Assembly: GCA_030746295.1 (NCBI GenBank)
Contig: JASLMY010000003.1
Span: forward strand, 1-64,000
Origin: Alphaproteobacteria bacterium
GTDB taxonomy: Bacteria; Pseudomonadota; Alphaproteobacteria; GCA-2731375
Direction: 5' to 3'
DNA: 64,000 nt
Both the position numbers and the translations under genes were made by a program. Shown here in pieces: positions 1-8,240 of this stretch (positions are counted from its first letter, which is position 1; the number at the start of each line of letters is the position of its first letter). The notes under the pieces were generated by a model that searched no databases, had not been told where the DNA came from, and saw only the letters and a program-made list of their open reading frames with translations.

Positions 1-173
1 CGCCGCCCTTCGGCTTGCTGCTCTACGTCATGAAGGGGGTGGCGCCGTTCGAGGTCGGCCTCGCCGAGATCGTCCGCTCGGCTCTGCCCTTCATCCTGAT
101 CGAGCTTCTGGTGCTGGCGATCCTGATCCTGCTGCCCGAGGTCGCGATCTGGCTGCCCAAGCAGATCGACTGA
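1..173 (+). CDS. dctM: TRAP transporter large permease, C-terminal end (partial)
   Basis: Only the last 56 residues are in the window; the gene begins upstream. The reading frame starts at base 3 and ends in TGA at 171-173. It begins PPFGLLLYVMKGVAP, a conserved stretch of DctM-type TRAP permeases, followed by one long hydrophobic helix (about 20 residues rich in L and I) and a short charged tail ending KQID. In this family the large subunit forms the sodium-driven solute channel in the inner membrane and works with a small DctQ subunit and a periplasmic DctP protein, which would lie to the left. The substrate cannot be told from this fragment. Identification rests on the terminal motif and the helix. 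Confidence 0.85.
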   Translation, partial: PPFGLLLYVMKGVAPFEVGLAEIVRSALPFILIELLVLAILILLPEVAIWLPKQID

Positions 174-228
174 GCCGGATGCGCGACGCCGGCCTTCCCG
201 CTATTCTGGCGCGAACGGGGAGGCGACC

Positions 229-1152
229 ATGAAAGCAGCGTTGATCGAAGAGACCGGCGGACCGGAGGTCTTGAAGTACGGCGAGCTGCCGGACCCGGTA
301 GCCGCAGCCGGCGAGATCGTCGTCGACATCCACGCGGCCAGCGTCAACGCCGCCGATTGGAAGGTCCGCGCCGGCAGCTACGAGCCCATAGCGGTCTTTC
401 CCTATGTTCTGGGGCGCGATTTCTCGGGTCACGTCAGCGCGCTTGGACCGGGGGTCGACGATTTCGCCGTCGGCGACGCGGTCTTCGGCGTCTGCGACGT
501 CGGCCAAGAGGGAGCGTACGCCGAGAAGATCGCCATCAAGGCCGCCATCGTCGCCAAGAAGCCGGCGGCGATCTCCCATACCGAGGCCGCCGCCCTCGCC
601 CTGACGGGCCTTACCGCGTTGGTCGCGGTCGAGGACACGCTCCAGCTCCAGGCGGGCGAGACCATCCTGGTCCAGGGCGGTGCCGGCGGCGTCGCCGGCT
701 TTGCGATCCAGCTCGCCAAGCACTTGGGCGCCCGCGTCGTCACCACCGCCAGCCCGGCGAACCACGACTATTTGAGGGGTCTCGGGGCCGACCAGATCGT
801 CGACTACACCGCCCAGGACTTCACCGAGGTCGTTTCGGACTGCGATGCCGTCCTCGATACCGTCGGCGGCGACGTCGCCGAGCGCTCGTTCGCCGTCTTG
901 AAGCCGGGCGGGCGCGCCGCCTTCATCGCCTCAGGCCCGCAAGCGCCCCAGTCGCCACGCCCCGACGTGCAGTCGCTGCGTCCCAAAGTCGGCCGCGACC
1001 GCCCGCACCTGGAGCGCATCCTCGAACTAGTCGCGTCGGGGGCGGTGCGGGTACCCGAAATCACCCTCTATCCCCTGGCGGAGGCGGCGGCGGCACACCG
1101 GGTCAGCGAAGCACGCCACCTTCGCGGCAAGCTGGTCTTCCAGGTCCGCTAG
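229..1152 (+). CDS. MDR-family NAD(P)H:quinone reductase / zinc-independent alcohol dehydrogenase
   Basis: A 307-residue medium-chain dehydrogenase/reductase. Residues 1-120 form the GroES-like catalytic domain (PDPVAAAGEIVVDIHAAS, then a GRDFSGHV stretch). Residues 130-270 form the NADPH-binding Rossmann fold with the glycine motif VQGGAGGVAGFAIQLAK. The cysteine cluster that binds structural zinc in classical alcohol dehydrogenases is absent, so it fits the quinone-reductase branch, which reduces quinones or activated alkenes in the cytoplasm. It starts at an ATG after GGGGAGG. It follows the TRAP permease by 55 bp and converges on a membrane-protein gene, so it may be the end of the TRAP operon. 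The substrate is unknown. Confidence 0.85.
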   Translation: MKAALIEETGGPEVLKYGELPDPVAAAGEIVVDIHAASVNAADWKVRAGSYEPIAVFPYVLGRDFSGHVSALGPGVDDFAVGDAVFGVCDVGQEGAYAEKIAIKAAIVAKKPAAISHTEAAALALTGLTALVAVEDTLQLQAGETILVQGGAGGVAGFAIQLAKHLGARVVTTASPANHDYLRGLGADQIVDYTAQDFTEVVSDCDAVLDTVGGDVAERSFAVLKPGGRAAFIASGPQAPQSPRPDVQSLRPKVGRDRPHLERILELVASGAVRVPEITLYPLAEAAAAHRVSEARHLRGKLVFQVR

Positions 1153-1200
1153 GGCGGCTGTCGTCGGAGGTTCTGCGTGCCCTCGGAACGAGGGGTCCGC

Positions 1201-1857
1201 CTACCCGTCCCTGTTCCGGCGTTGCCGCGTTTCCTCGTCATAGGCACGGAGCGCCTTCATGCCGAGCCGGGGCTTCCGGTTCCGATCGGTGAAGCGGTCT
1301 ATCAGGGGGGCGAGCAGGATCACCAGGCCGATAAAGGTGAGGACGGCGCCGAGGCCCCAGATGAGCCAGCGGTGGGGCAACCAATGCATCACCACCCAGC
1401 CGCCGCGCCAGACGTCCAACGGCTCGATGAGCCTCGGCGCCACGAGTGGCGATGGAACCATCAGGGTCAAGGTTCCGGGAAGGCGCTCGCCCGTCCGGCA
1501 GTCGCGGCCCAAGGAGCGGGCGGCCTCGGCGAATTCGCCTCGGGCCAGGACCAGGGTCACCGCGTCGCCCTTCGAGAAGGCCGTCTCCGCCGTTTCCCGG
1601 CCGGTCCAGAAGGAGCCGTAGCGGAAGCCGCAGACGAAACCCTCGACCGTGAAGGCGGCGTCGTAGCCCGAGCCATACTGGGCACTGCCGCCCGAGGGTC
1701 GATCGTGCAGCCATGTCGCGCCGGCGACGGTGGCATCGAGCGTCATCAGGTTCAAGGGCGACGCCCAGTAGAGGGCATACCCGCCGCCGCCGAGACAGGC
1801 CACGGCGAAGAGAAGGCGCTCTACCCACTGCCGAAACCGGCTCTTCTTTTTGCGCAT
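1201..1857 (-). CDS. membrane protein of unknown function
   Basis: A 218-residue protein I do not recognise. From the chosen ATG it begins MRKKKSRFRQ, a positive N-terminus, then a hydrophobic helix (about residues 15-36, FAVACLGGGGYALYWASPL). A central soluble part with two cysteines (VEGFVCGFRYGSF and LGRDCRTG) follows, and a second helix near residues 175-197 (WLIWGLGAVLTFIGLVILLAPL) precedes a charged tail. An upstream in-frame start would add 45 arginine-rich residues of low quality, so the internal ATG at 1857 was preferred. The topology suggests two membrane spans with an extracytoplasmic middle. It stands alone between convergent and same-strand neighbours. The function cannot be inferred. 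Confidence 0.6.
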   Translation of the reverse strand: MRKKKSRFRQWVERLLFAVACLGGGGYALYWASPLNLMTLDATVAGATWLHDRPSGGSAQYGSGYDAAFTVEGFVCGFRYGSFWTGRETAETAFSKGDAVTLVLARGEFAEAARSLGRDCRTGERLPGTLTLMVPSPLVAPRLIEPLDVWRGGWVVMHWLPHRWLIWGLGAVLTFIGLVILLAPLIDRFTDRNRKPRLGMKALRAYDEETRQRRNRDG

Positions 1858-2013
1858 GGTCCCTGGCCTGTTCTTGTGGATTCCAGGCGTAGCGTATCGC
1901 TGTCGGAGACCCATACCCGACCAACGGGCCGCTGCAACCGTCCCTTCCGTCCGGGACGGCCGCACACCGGCCGGCGATAGGAATCCATCCAAATCGCGCC
2001 GGCGGTAACGGCT

Positions 2014-2331
2014 CTAGCCGCCCATCCAATAGGCCCGGTCGGCGGGGAAGACGGTCTGGCACTCGGTGCGCTCGACCGGGCCGTCGAGGGTGTCGGAGAC
2101 CGCTTGCCAGACGGCGTAGTGCGGCATCTGCCGGTGCGCTTCGAGGGCGGCTTCGTTTTCATAGACCTCATAGAAGTAGTAGGTGTTCTCGTCGGCCTTG
2201 TCCTGCAGGACGTTGAAGCGGGCGCAGCCCGGCTCGTCGCGCTCCGAGCCCAGCGCGTCGACCTCGATCGCCTCGAGGAAGCGCTGGCGCCCCTCCGGCT
2301 TGACCCTGACCTTGACCCAAATCGCGTACAT
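2014..2331 (-). CDS. antibiotic-biosynthesis-monooxygenase (ABM) fold protein
   Basis: A 105-residue single-domain protein of the dimeric alpha/beta-barrel ABM superfamily. Typical marks are the opening strand MYAIWVKVRVKPEGRQ, the middle EPGCARFNVLQDKADENTYY and the later YENEAALEAHRQMPHY. Members are small cofactor-free oxygenases or binding proteins acting on quinones, haem or autoinducers; the motif pattern alone does not say which. The gene is monocistronic, 156 bp before the membrane-protein gene on the same strand, with two palindromic elements just upstream of its start. The family call is firm and the reaction is unknown. Confidence 0.8.
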   Translation of the reverse strand: MYAIWVKVRVKPEGRQRFLEAIEVDALGSERDEPGCARFNVLQDKADENTYYFYEVYENEAALEAHRQMPHYAVWQAVSDTLDGPVERTECQTVFPADRAYWMGG

Positions 2332-2383
2332 CGGCGCCTCCCTGGTTGATCGATCGGAAACGGCAATCGTATCGTGTTCTCCA

Positions 2384-2458
2384 CTAGTGTCCCAAATCAG
2401 AAGTTCGCATCACATGTGGCAAGCGCCCGACGAACTTCTGATTCCATAAGGACACTAG
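2384..2458. repeat. palindromic repeat element, copy 1
   Basis: A 75-bp imperfect palindrome. The outer arms CTAGTGTCC and GGACACTAG pair, and an inner arm AATCAGAAGTTCG pairs with CGAACTTCTGATT; a short asymmetric spacer separates them and the loop is about 23 nt. It lies upstream of the ABM gene, and copy 2 begins 13 bp further on. The two copies share ends and the core GAAGTTC but differ by compensating changes in the stem. Confidence 0.8.
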
Positions 2459-2471
2459 CATCCCTTTGATT

Positions 2472-2549
2472 CTAGTGTGGTTTAAGGATTTGAAGTTCCT
2501 CACGGTGCTTGCCCCAATAATCGGAGGAACTTCAAATCCACCACACTAG
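2472..2549. repeat. palindromic repeat element, copy 2 (opposite orientation)
   Basis: A 78-bp palindrome with outer arms CTAGTGTGG and CCACACTAG and inner arms GATTTGAAGTTCCT and AGGAACTTCAAATC. It aligns to the reverse complement of copy 1, including a shared GCTTGCC in the loop, so the two are an inverted pair of one family. It lies 28 bp after the end of the acyl-CoA dehydrogenase gene that reads toward it. Confidence 0.8.
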
Positions 2550-2577
2550 GGTGGTATCGGCGCGCCCGGGGCCCGGC

Positions 2578-3768
2578 CTATTCCGGCAGGCCGAGGCGGT
2601 TGGCGATGTTGTTCTTCTGCATGTGAGAGGAGCCGCCGACGATCGGCATGCCGACGAGGTCGGCCACCGTTTGGGCCATGTCGAATTCGTCGGAGAGGCC
2701 ATAGGCGCCCATGACCCGCTGACAGGCGAGGCCGATCTCGACCGCGGTGTCGGCGACGAAAAGCTTGGCCATGCTGCTCTCGACCGTCGCCGGCCGGCCT
2801 TGGTCGACGAGCCAAGCGGCGTGGTAGAGCATGTGGCGGCAGGCCTCTAGCCGGGTCCGGGCCTCGACCAGCTCGTGGCGGACCGCCTGATGGCCGCTGA
2901 TCGGCTTGCCGAACTGACGGCGGTCTTGGGCGTAGCGCCAGGCCTCCTCGACCGCCGCCTGGGCGAGGCCGAAGGCCATGGCGGCGACCTCGACCTTCTC
3001 GACGTCGAGCGAGCGCCCGGCGAGCCTGAGCCAACCGTCGTTCCAGGCCTCCGGCCCGCCGAGGATGTTCGCCGCGGGCACCGCCACGTCGTCGAAGTAG
3101 ACGTCGAAGCTGTGGCTGTAGAGCAGGTTCTGGTGCGTCAGCGGCTGGCGGCTGAGGCCGGGCGCATCGCCCGGCACCAGCACCATGCTGAGGTTCCGAT
3201 AGCGCCGGCCCTCCGCATCGGAGTTGACCAGGCAGAAGATGTAGTCGGCCCAGTCGGCGCCGGTACACCAACGCTTGACCCCGTTGATGACCACGGTGTC
3301 GCCACCGTCTTCGAGGCGCGCCCGCGTTCGCACACTGGCGAGATCGCCGCCGACCTCGGGCTCCGACAGGCCATAGGCGAAGAAAAGCTCGCCAGCGGCG
3401 ACGCCCGGCAACAGCGTCGCCTTCTGGGCCTCCGAGCCGCTTTCGGAGATATTGCCGCCGCCATAGAAGGCGCATTGGATGAAGGGGCCGGCGAGGAAGG
3501 TGCCGGCGCGGCTCAACTCCTCGATCACGGCGGTGGCGGCGACCCAGTCCTGGCCGAGGCCGCCATGGGCCTCGGGCACCGTCAGGCCGCAGACGCCGAG
3601 ATCCGCCAGCTTGGCGAAGACGTCGCGCGGGAAGGCTTGCGCGGCCCGCCATTGCCGACGCTTCTCGGGCGGTGCCTCCTGCTCGCAGAAGCGGCGCAGG
3701 CTTTGGCGCAGCTGGGTGATGTGGTCGGGCTCGTCGGCGAAGTACACGATGGCCAGCTCCCGTTCCAT
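2578..3768 (-). CDS. acyl-CoA dehydrogenase family protein
   Basis: A 396-residue FAD enzyme of the acyl-CoA dehydrogenase superfamily, which introduces a 2,3 double bond into an acyl-CoA thioester and passes electrons to ETF. The N-terminal helical domain (LRRFCEQEAPPEKRRQW), the middle beta domain (AYGLSEPEVGGD, GVKRWCTGADWADY) and the C-terminal helical bundle (DRRQFGKPISGHQAVRHEL) are all present. The usual catalytic Glu motif near the C-terminus (YEGT type) reads IVGGSSHMQKNNIA here, so the canonical base is replaced by Gly. Some clades place it elsewhere, so this is not proof of inactivity. The start at 3768 (MERELAIVYF) was preferred over one 30 bp upstream. It is divergent from the selenoprotein gene. 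The substrate is unknown. Confidence 0.88.
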   Translation of the reverse strand: MERELAIVYFADEPDHITQLRQSLRRFCEQEAPPEKRRQWRAAQAFPRDVFAKLADLGVCGLTVPEAHGGLGQDWVAATAVIEELSRAGTFLAGPFIQCAFYGGGNISESGSEAQKATLLPGVAAGELFFAYGLSEPEVGGDLASVRTRARLEDGGDTVVINGVKRWCTGADWADYIFCLVNSDAEGRRYRNLSMVLVPGDAPGLSRQPLTHQNLLYSHSFDVYFDDVAVPAANILGGPEAWNDGWLRLAGRSLDVEKVEVAAMAFGLAQAAVEEAWRYAQDRRQFGKPISGHQAVRHELVEARTRLEACRHMLYHAAWLVDQGRPATVESSMAKLFVADTAVEIGLACQRVMGAYGLSDEFDMAQTVADLVGMPIVGGSSHMQKNNIANRLGLPE

Positions 3769-3872
3769 GGTCTCGGGCCGGCATCTTAGCAGACGCACTT
3801 AACGGGCGGACCGGCCGGCTGCTAAACTCGCCGCGATCGGATGGCGGTGAGACTGTCACGCGAGGAGACGAA

Positions 3873-4427
3873 ATGCCCAGACTGCCAGAACTCGGTATCG
3901 ACGACGCCGCGCCGGCGGTGCGCGAGACGATGGCGGCGCAAGAGCGCCTCTTCGGCTTCGTCCTCAACCCGACCAAGCTGATGGGATACTGCCCGAGCAT
4001 CGCCGAAGGCGCGGCGGCGCTCGCGGCAGGCATCGAGAAGGCCGGCAACATCGAGCCGCGCCTGCGCTTCCTGCTCTACACCCGCGTCGCCTCCTTGAAC
4101 GGGTGCCCGTTCTGACTGGACATCAATGCGTCCCGTGGGATGCAAGAAGGCCTGACCGCAGCGCAGCTCGACGAACTTCAGGAATACGCCGAGAGCGGCC
4201 GCTTCTCGGCCCGCGAGAAGCTGGCGCTCGAATACGCCGACCGGATCACCTTGAGCAACCGGGACGTCGACGAGGCATTCTTCCAATCGCTTCAGGCCGA
4301 GTTCCCGAGCCCGCCCGAAATCGTCGAGCTGACCGCGATCGTCGCCTTCGAGAACTTCCGCAGCAAGTTCAACCACGCCTTGCTGATCGAATCGAACGGC
4401 ATCTGTCCGGTCAAGCTGGCGACCTGA
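3873..4427 (+). CDS. probable selenoprotein: carboxymuconolactone decarboxylase/AhpD-like, UGA read as selenocysteine
   Basis: One continuous frame of 184 residues if the in-frame TGA at 4113-4115 (codon 81) is read through. The residues around it are LNGCPF-TGA-LDINA. AhpD/CMD-family peroxidase-like proteins carry a CxxC redox pair at this spot, so the UGA replaces the second, resolving cysteine and gives CxxU. The part after the TGA continues the family fold with no shift (EYAESGRFSAREKLALEYAD, then FENFRSKFNHAL). The start has a strong GAGGAGA ribosome site 5 bp before the ATG. A hairpin with a GU-containing loop lies 18 nt after the UGA. The His that often follows the motif is Asn here. 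It heads a short run with an LLM oxidoreductase 53 bp downstream. The alternative is a nonsense mutation, but it would have hit exactly the redox cysteine. No sel genes lie in this window. Confidence 0.78.
4116..4150 (+). promoter_or_regulatory. candidate bacterial SECIS element
   Basis: Directly downstream of the UGA, bases 4127-4133 (TGCGTCC) pair with 4138-4144 (GGATGCA), with one G-U pair, closing a four-base loop CGTG at 4134-4137. The loop lies 18 nt after the UGA and carries G and U. Bacterial SECIS elements are hairpins inside the coding region with such a loop roughly 16-37 nt after the UGA, where SelB binds. The stem was found by eye and no folding energy was calculated. Confidence 0.6.
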
Positions 4428-4480
4428 AGAGGCGGCGACGCCCCGAGGCGTGAGGAACCATAGCCGGAGGAGCCGGTTCC

Positions 4481-5398
4481 GTGGACAAATCCCTATCCGT
4501 CGGCATCCATGTGCCGAGCGTCTCGGTCTCGGGCCTGGAGAGTGGCCCGGCCTACGCCGATTTCTTCCGCGAGGTCGAAGCCCTGGGCTTCGATGCGATC
4601 TGGGCCGAGGACCGCATCCTCCACCCGGCACCGCTGGCGGACTCGGTCGTGCTGCTCTCCTGGGCGGCGGCCAATACGACACGCGTGCTGCTGGGTACCG
4701 CTGTGATGGTGTTGAACCTGCGCCGGGCACCGGTGGTCGCCCGGCAGGTGGCGACGCTGCAGCATCTCTCGGGAGGCCGGGTGGTGCTCGGCGTCTCGCT
4801 CGGCGGCCGGCCCGAGGAATACGAGGGGTTGGCCATCCCGATTGATCGGCGGGTCCGCCTCTTCCGCGAAAGCCTGACGGTGCTGCGCGAGCTGCTCGAG
4901 GGCGAGCCGGTGACGGCGACCGGCGATTTCTTTCCGCTCGACGAGGCCATCGTTCGGCCGGCCGCACCGGTGCCGGTCCTGATCGGCGGCCTCGTCGAGC
5001 CGGCGATCCGCCGTGCCGGCGAGCTGGGCGACGGCTGGATCATGGCGCCCTTCGGCAGCCTGGATGAGTTCGACCGTGGTTGGCGCATCGCCCGCGAGGG
5101 CGCGGCGGCGGCCGGCAAGGACCCGGACGCCCTGATCGCCGGCCGTCTGCTCTACGTCGCAGTCGACGACGATCGCGGCCGCGCCCGCGACGCCCTGACC
5201 CGGTTCCTGCACGGCTACTACGGCCCCGGCTTCGACGTCGACCGGCACGCCATCTACGGGCCCGCGGCGGAGGTGCGGTCGCGCCTCAGAGAGCAGGTCG
5301 ACGCCGGCATCAGCTACCTGATGCTCGCGATCCCGACCCTCGATACCGGTCAGCTCAAGCGCCTGGCCGAGGACGTCGTGCCGGACCTGCGCGCCTGA
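4481..5398 (+). CDS. LLM-class flavin-dependent oxidoreductase
   Basis: A 305-residue luciferase-like (bacterial luciferase/F420 reductase fold) protein. The start is a GTG behind GGAGGAG. Family marks are the N-terminal strand SVGIHVPSV, the segment GFDAIWAEDRILHP, the flavin-pocket strand LLGTAVMVLNLRRAPVVARQVATLQHLSGGR, and a later PVLIGGLVEPAIRRAGELGDGW. These enzymes use reduced FMN or F420 to oxidise small organic molecules. It follows the selenoprotein gene by 53 bp on the same strand, so the two may be co-transcribed; that would pair a flavin oxidoreductase with a thiol/selenol redox protein. The substrate is unknown. It is one of three LLM genes in the window. Confidence 0.85.
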   Translation: MDKSLSVGIHVPSVSVSGLESGPAYADFFREVEALGFDAIWAEDRILHPAPLADSVVLLSWAAANTTRVLLGTAVMVLNLRRAPVVARQVATLQHLSGGRVVLGVSLGGRPEEYEGLAIPIDRRVRLFRESLTVLRELLEGEPVTATGDFFPLDEAIVRPAAPVPVLIGGLVEPAIRRAGELGDGWIMAPFGSLDEFDRGWRIAREGAAAAGKDPDALIAGRLLYVAVDDDRGRARDALTRFLHGYYGPGFDVDRHAIYGPAAEVRSRLREQVDAGISYLMLAIPTLDTGQLKRLAEDVVPDLRA

Positions 5399-5835
5399 CC
5401 GCCGGCCCTGCCCCACACCGCGCCCGCCGCCGACCGCGCGGCACTAACTCGGCGGTAACGGATATCCGGTATCACCGACGCCAATGGTCGATGCGTTCCG
5501 GTCATGGCGCACATAGGCGCACGACAGGGTCGACCATCGTGATTGTGAGTTACGTCAGGGGAGCCACCAAGATGCCTGAGAAGCGAATCGTTGCCGCCGT
5601 GGCGGCGAGTGCCGGTCTCGGTCCGAACGGACCCGACGGATCGCCATTGCGCGGAGAAACGCCGGCCGCATAGCCGCGTCGCGCCGCTGGCCTGCACCCC
5701 AGGCACCAGCAACAACCGAGCAACAGTCAGTCAGCGATCCCGCCGCGGTCGCACGGGCGACCTTGCCGTCTACCATGCCTCCGAGGCTTACGGCCCTACC
5801 GCCCGAAACGCTTACGATAGATGGGAGACACGAGA
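5399..5835 (+). other. intergenic region upstream of the chemoreceptor gene
   Basis: About 430 bp without a convincing gene. A 33-codon frame (5571-5672) starts at an ATG behind AGGGGAG but has a low-complexity Ala/Gly/Pro product and no recognisable fold, so it was not called. No terminator and no clear -35/-10 pair was found. It probably holds the promoter of the chemoreceptor. Confidence 0.4.
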
Positions 5836-8055
5836 ATGAACCTGTCCCGCTTGAAGACGAAACCGAAGATTCTGCTGGGGATCTGCGCCCCGATGGTGCT
5901 GCTGCTGATCCTCGGCGGCGTCAGCGTCTACAGCATCAACTCGATCGTCCAGTCCAACAAGTGGGTCGATCACACCCATAAGGTCCTCGGCCAATCGGCC
6001 GCCATCGTCGGCTCGGCGGTCGACATGGAGACCGGCATGCGCGGCTACCTGCTGGCCGGCAAGGACGAGTTCCTGGATCCCTACAGGGGCGGCGAGAAGG
6101 CGACCTACGAGCGCATCGCGGCGCTGCAGGAGACCGTCAACGACAACCCCCGCCAAGTCGAGCGGCTGGCCGAGGTCGCGAAGACCTTGAAGGCCTGGCA
6201 GGCGAACGTCACCGAGCCGACGATCCAGCTCCGGCGCGAGATCGGCGACGCCGAGACCATGAACGACATGGCCAAGCTGGTGGGCGAGGCCCGCGGCAAG
6301 GTCTACTTCGACAAGTTCCGGGGCCAAATCGCCACCTTCATCGAGCGCGAGGCGAAATTGCTCGAAAAGCGTCGCGCGGAGTTCAAGTCGGTGTTCGGCG
6401 AGGTCAGGACGTCGCTGACAACGAACGGCGAGGCGAACGCCATTGAGATATCCGAAAAGCTCGAGATCATGGCCAAGGACGAGAAGTGGGTCAGCCACAC
6501 CTACCAGGTGATCGAGCAAGCCAATTCGATCCTCGCCGCCGCCGTCGACATGGAGACCGGCATGCGCGGCTACCTGCTCGCGGGTCAGAACGACTTCCTG
6601 GCCCCCTACGAGGCCGGCCAGAAGAGCTTCTACAAGCGCATCGCCAGCCTGCGCGAGACGGTGAGCGACAACCCGGCGCAAGTGACGCTCTTGGAAGAGA
6701 CCGAGCAGACCATCGCCGAGTGGCAGAAGAACGTCACCGAGCCGACGATCGCGCTGCGCCGCAAGATCGGCGACGCCAAGACCATGGACGACATGGCCGA
6801 CCTGATCGGCGAGGCCCGCGGCAAGCAGTACTTCGACAAGTTCCGCCAAATCATGGCCGACTTCTCGGCCGAGGAGCGGGGCCTGATGGAGGCACGCCAA
6901 GCCGCCAACGAGGAGACGGTCTCGACCACCTTCGTCGTGATCGCCGCCTGCGTCGCCATCGCGGTCGTCATCGGCTTGCTGCTCGCCTGGCTGATCGGCA
7001 ACGGCATCGCCAACCCGATCGCGCGGATGACCGGCGTGATGCAGCGGCTCGCCCAGGGCGACCACGGCGTCGAGGTTCCGGACACCGAGCGTCACGACGA
7101 GATCGGCGAGATGGCCGGCGCCGTGCAGGTCTTCAAGGAGAACGCCCTCGAGACCGAGCGGCTTCGGACCGAGCAGGAGGAAGCCGAGAAGCGGGCCGAG
7201 GAAGAGCGCCGCCAAGCGATGCTGTCGATGGCCGACAACTTCGAGGCCAGCGTCAAGGGCGTCGTCGACCTGGTCTCCTCCGCCTCGACCGAGATGGAGA
7301 GTACGGCCCAGGCAATGACCGCCTCGGCGGAGGGCGCGGCCGGCCGAGCCACCACCGTGGCCACCGCCTCCGAGCAAGCCAGCGCCAACGTCCAGACCGT
7401 GGCCTCGGCGTCGGAGGAGATGGCGGCCTCGATCCGCGAGATCGCGGGCCAGGTCGCCGGCTCGGCTGAAACCGCCAGCAGCGCGGTCGGCGCCGCCGAG
7501 CAGGCGACGAGTCAGGTCCAGGGCCTGGTCGAGGCCTCGCAGAAGATCGGCGAGGTGGTCGACCTGATCAACGACATCGCCGGCCAGACCAACCTCTTGG
7601 CCCTGAACGCGACGATCGAGGCGGCCCGCGCCGGCGATGCCGGCAAGGGCTTCGCCGTCGTCGCCTCGGAGGTCAAGAACCTGGCCAGCCAGACGGCCAA
7701 GGCGACGGAGGAGATCGCCGCCCAGATCACCGGCATCCAGGGCGCCACCGGCGAGACCGTGACCGCGATCGAAGGCATCACCAAGAAGATCTCCGAGATC
7801 AACGAGACCGCCGGCACCATCGCCGCCTCGGTGGAGCAACAGGGCGCGGCCACGAGCGAGATCAGCCGCAACGCCCAGGAAGCGGCGTCGGGCACCCAGG
7901 AAGTCAATTCCAACATCACGGAGGTCAACAACGCCGTCACCGAGACCGGCCAGTCCTCCGGCGAGGTGCTGAAGGCCGCCGGCGAGCTCTCCAGGCAGTC
8001 CGAGACCCTTAGGGCCGAGGTCGACAAGTTCCTGGCCGAGGTTCGCGCCGCCTGA
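5836..8055 (+). CDS. methyl-accepting chemotaxis protein with duplicated CHASE3-like sensor region
   Basis: A 739-residue transmembrane chemoreceptor. A first membrane helix (about residues 11-34) is followed by a long periplasmic region made of two copies of a CHASE3-like helical module (about 40-175 and 214-345). Both carry the identical motif [14 protein letters not shown] and a shared VTEPTI-LRR-IGDA block. A second helix (about 365-387), a HAMP segment with NPIARM, and the signalling hairpin containing [20 protein letters not shown] then follow. It senses a ligand outside the cell and controls CheA kinase through CheW. The ATG at 5836 was chosen because GGGAG lies just upstream; an earlier ATG at 5821 has no ribosome site. 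A strong terminator follows at 8101. No che genes are nearby. The ligand is unknown. Confidence 0.93.
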   Translation: MNLSRLKTKPKILLGICAPMVLLLILGGVSVYSINSIVQSNKWVDHTHKVLGQSAAIVGSAVDMETGMRGYLLAGKDEFLDPYRGGEKATYERIAALQETVNDNPRQVERLAEVAKTLKAWQANVTEPTIQLRREIGDAETMNDMAKLVGEARGKVYFDKFRGQIATFIEREAKLLEKRRAEFKSVFGEVRTSLTTNGEANAIEISEKLEIMAKDEKWVSHTYQVIEQANSILAAAVDMETGMRGYLLAGQNDFLAPYEAGQKSFYKRIASLRETVSDNPAQVTLLEETEQTIAEWQKNVTEPTIALRRKIGDAKTMDDMADLIGEARGKQYFDKFRQIMADFSAEERGLMEARQAANEETVSTTFVVIAACVAIAVVIGLLLAWLIGNGIANPIARMTGVMQRLAQGDHGVEVPDTERHDEIGEMAGAVQVFKENALETERLRTEQEEAEKRAEEERRQAMLSMADNFEASVKGVVDLVSSASTEMESTAQAMTASAEGAAGRATTVATASEQASANVQTVASASEEMAASIREIAGQVAGSAETASSAVGAAEQATSQVQGLVEASQKIGEVVDLINDIAGQTNLLALNATIEAARAGDAGKGFAVVASEVKNLASQTAKATEEIAAQITGIQGATGETVTAIEGITKKISEINETAGTIAASVEQQGAATSEISRNAQEAASGTQEVNSNITEVNNAVTETGQSSGEVLKAAGELSRQSETLRAEVDKFLAEVRAA

Positions 8056-8100
8056 GTTCCGACGCGACCCGCGCCGCGTACCAGGCGCAAGTCCTTCCAA

Positions 8101-8144
8101 GGTCCCTCGCGGTGCCCCCTTGCCGCGAGGGACCTATTTCTTTT
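8101..8144 (+). terminator. rho-independent terminator after the chemoreceptor gene
   Basis: A perfect 12-bp stem, GGTCCCTCGCGG (8101-8112) with CCGCGAGGGACC (8123-8134), a 10-nt loop, then TATTTCTTTT. It lies 46 bp after the stop codon on the same strand. Confidence 0.88.
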
Positions 8145-8240
8145 GTGAGCTGTCGAGAAGGCGCCCCAAACATCGATCCTCGCGGAGGTGTCCGCCGATC
8201 GGCCGGCACCGGCCGAGTCCGCCACCCCTCATCAGTTCCG

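Noticed and set aside
3873..4427. Reading the gene as a pseudogene with a nonsense mutation
   Set aside because: The TGA hits exactly the second cysteine of the redox pair, the rest of the frame is intact, and a SECIS-like hairpin follows. Kept as the alternative within the entry.
5571..5672. 33-codon frame behind a good ribosome site upstream of the chemoreceptor
   Set aside because: Ala/Gly/Pro-rich product without a fold or homologue I can name; it stops early. Not enough to call a gene.
5812..8100. Long open frame antisense to the chemoreceptor
   Set aside because: It is the mirror of a GC-rich gene with a clear domain plan; its product is Gly/Leu/Asp-rich without any motif.
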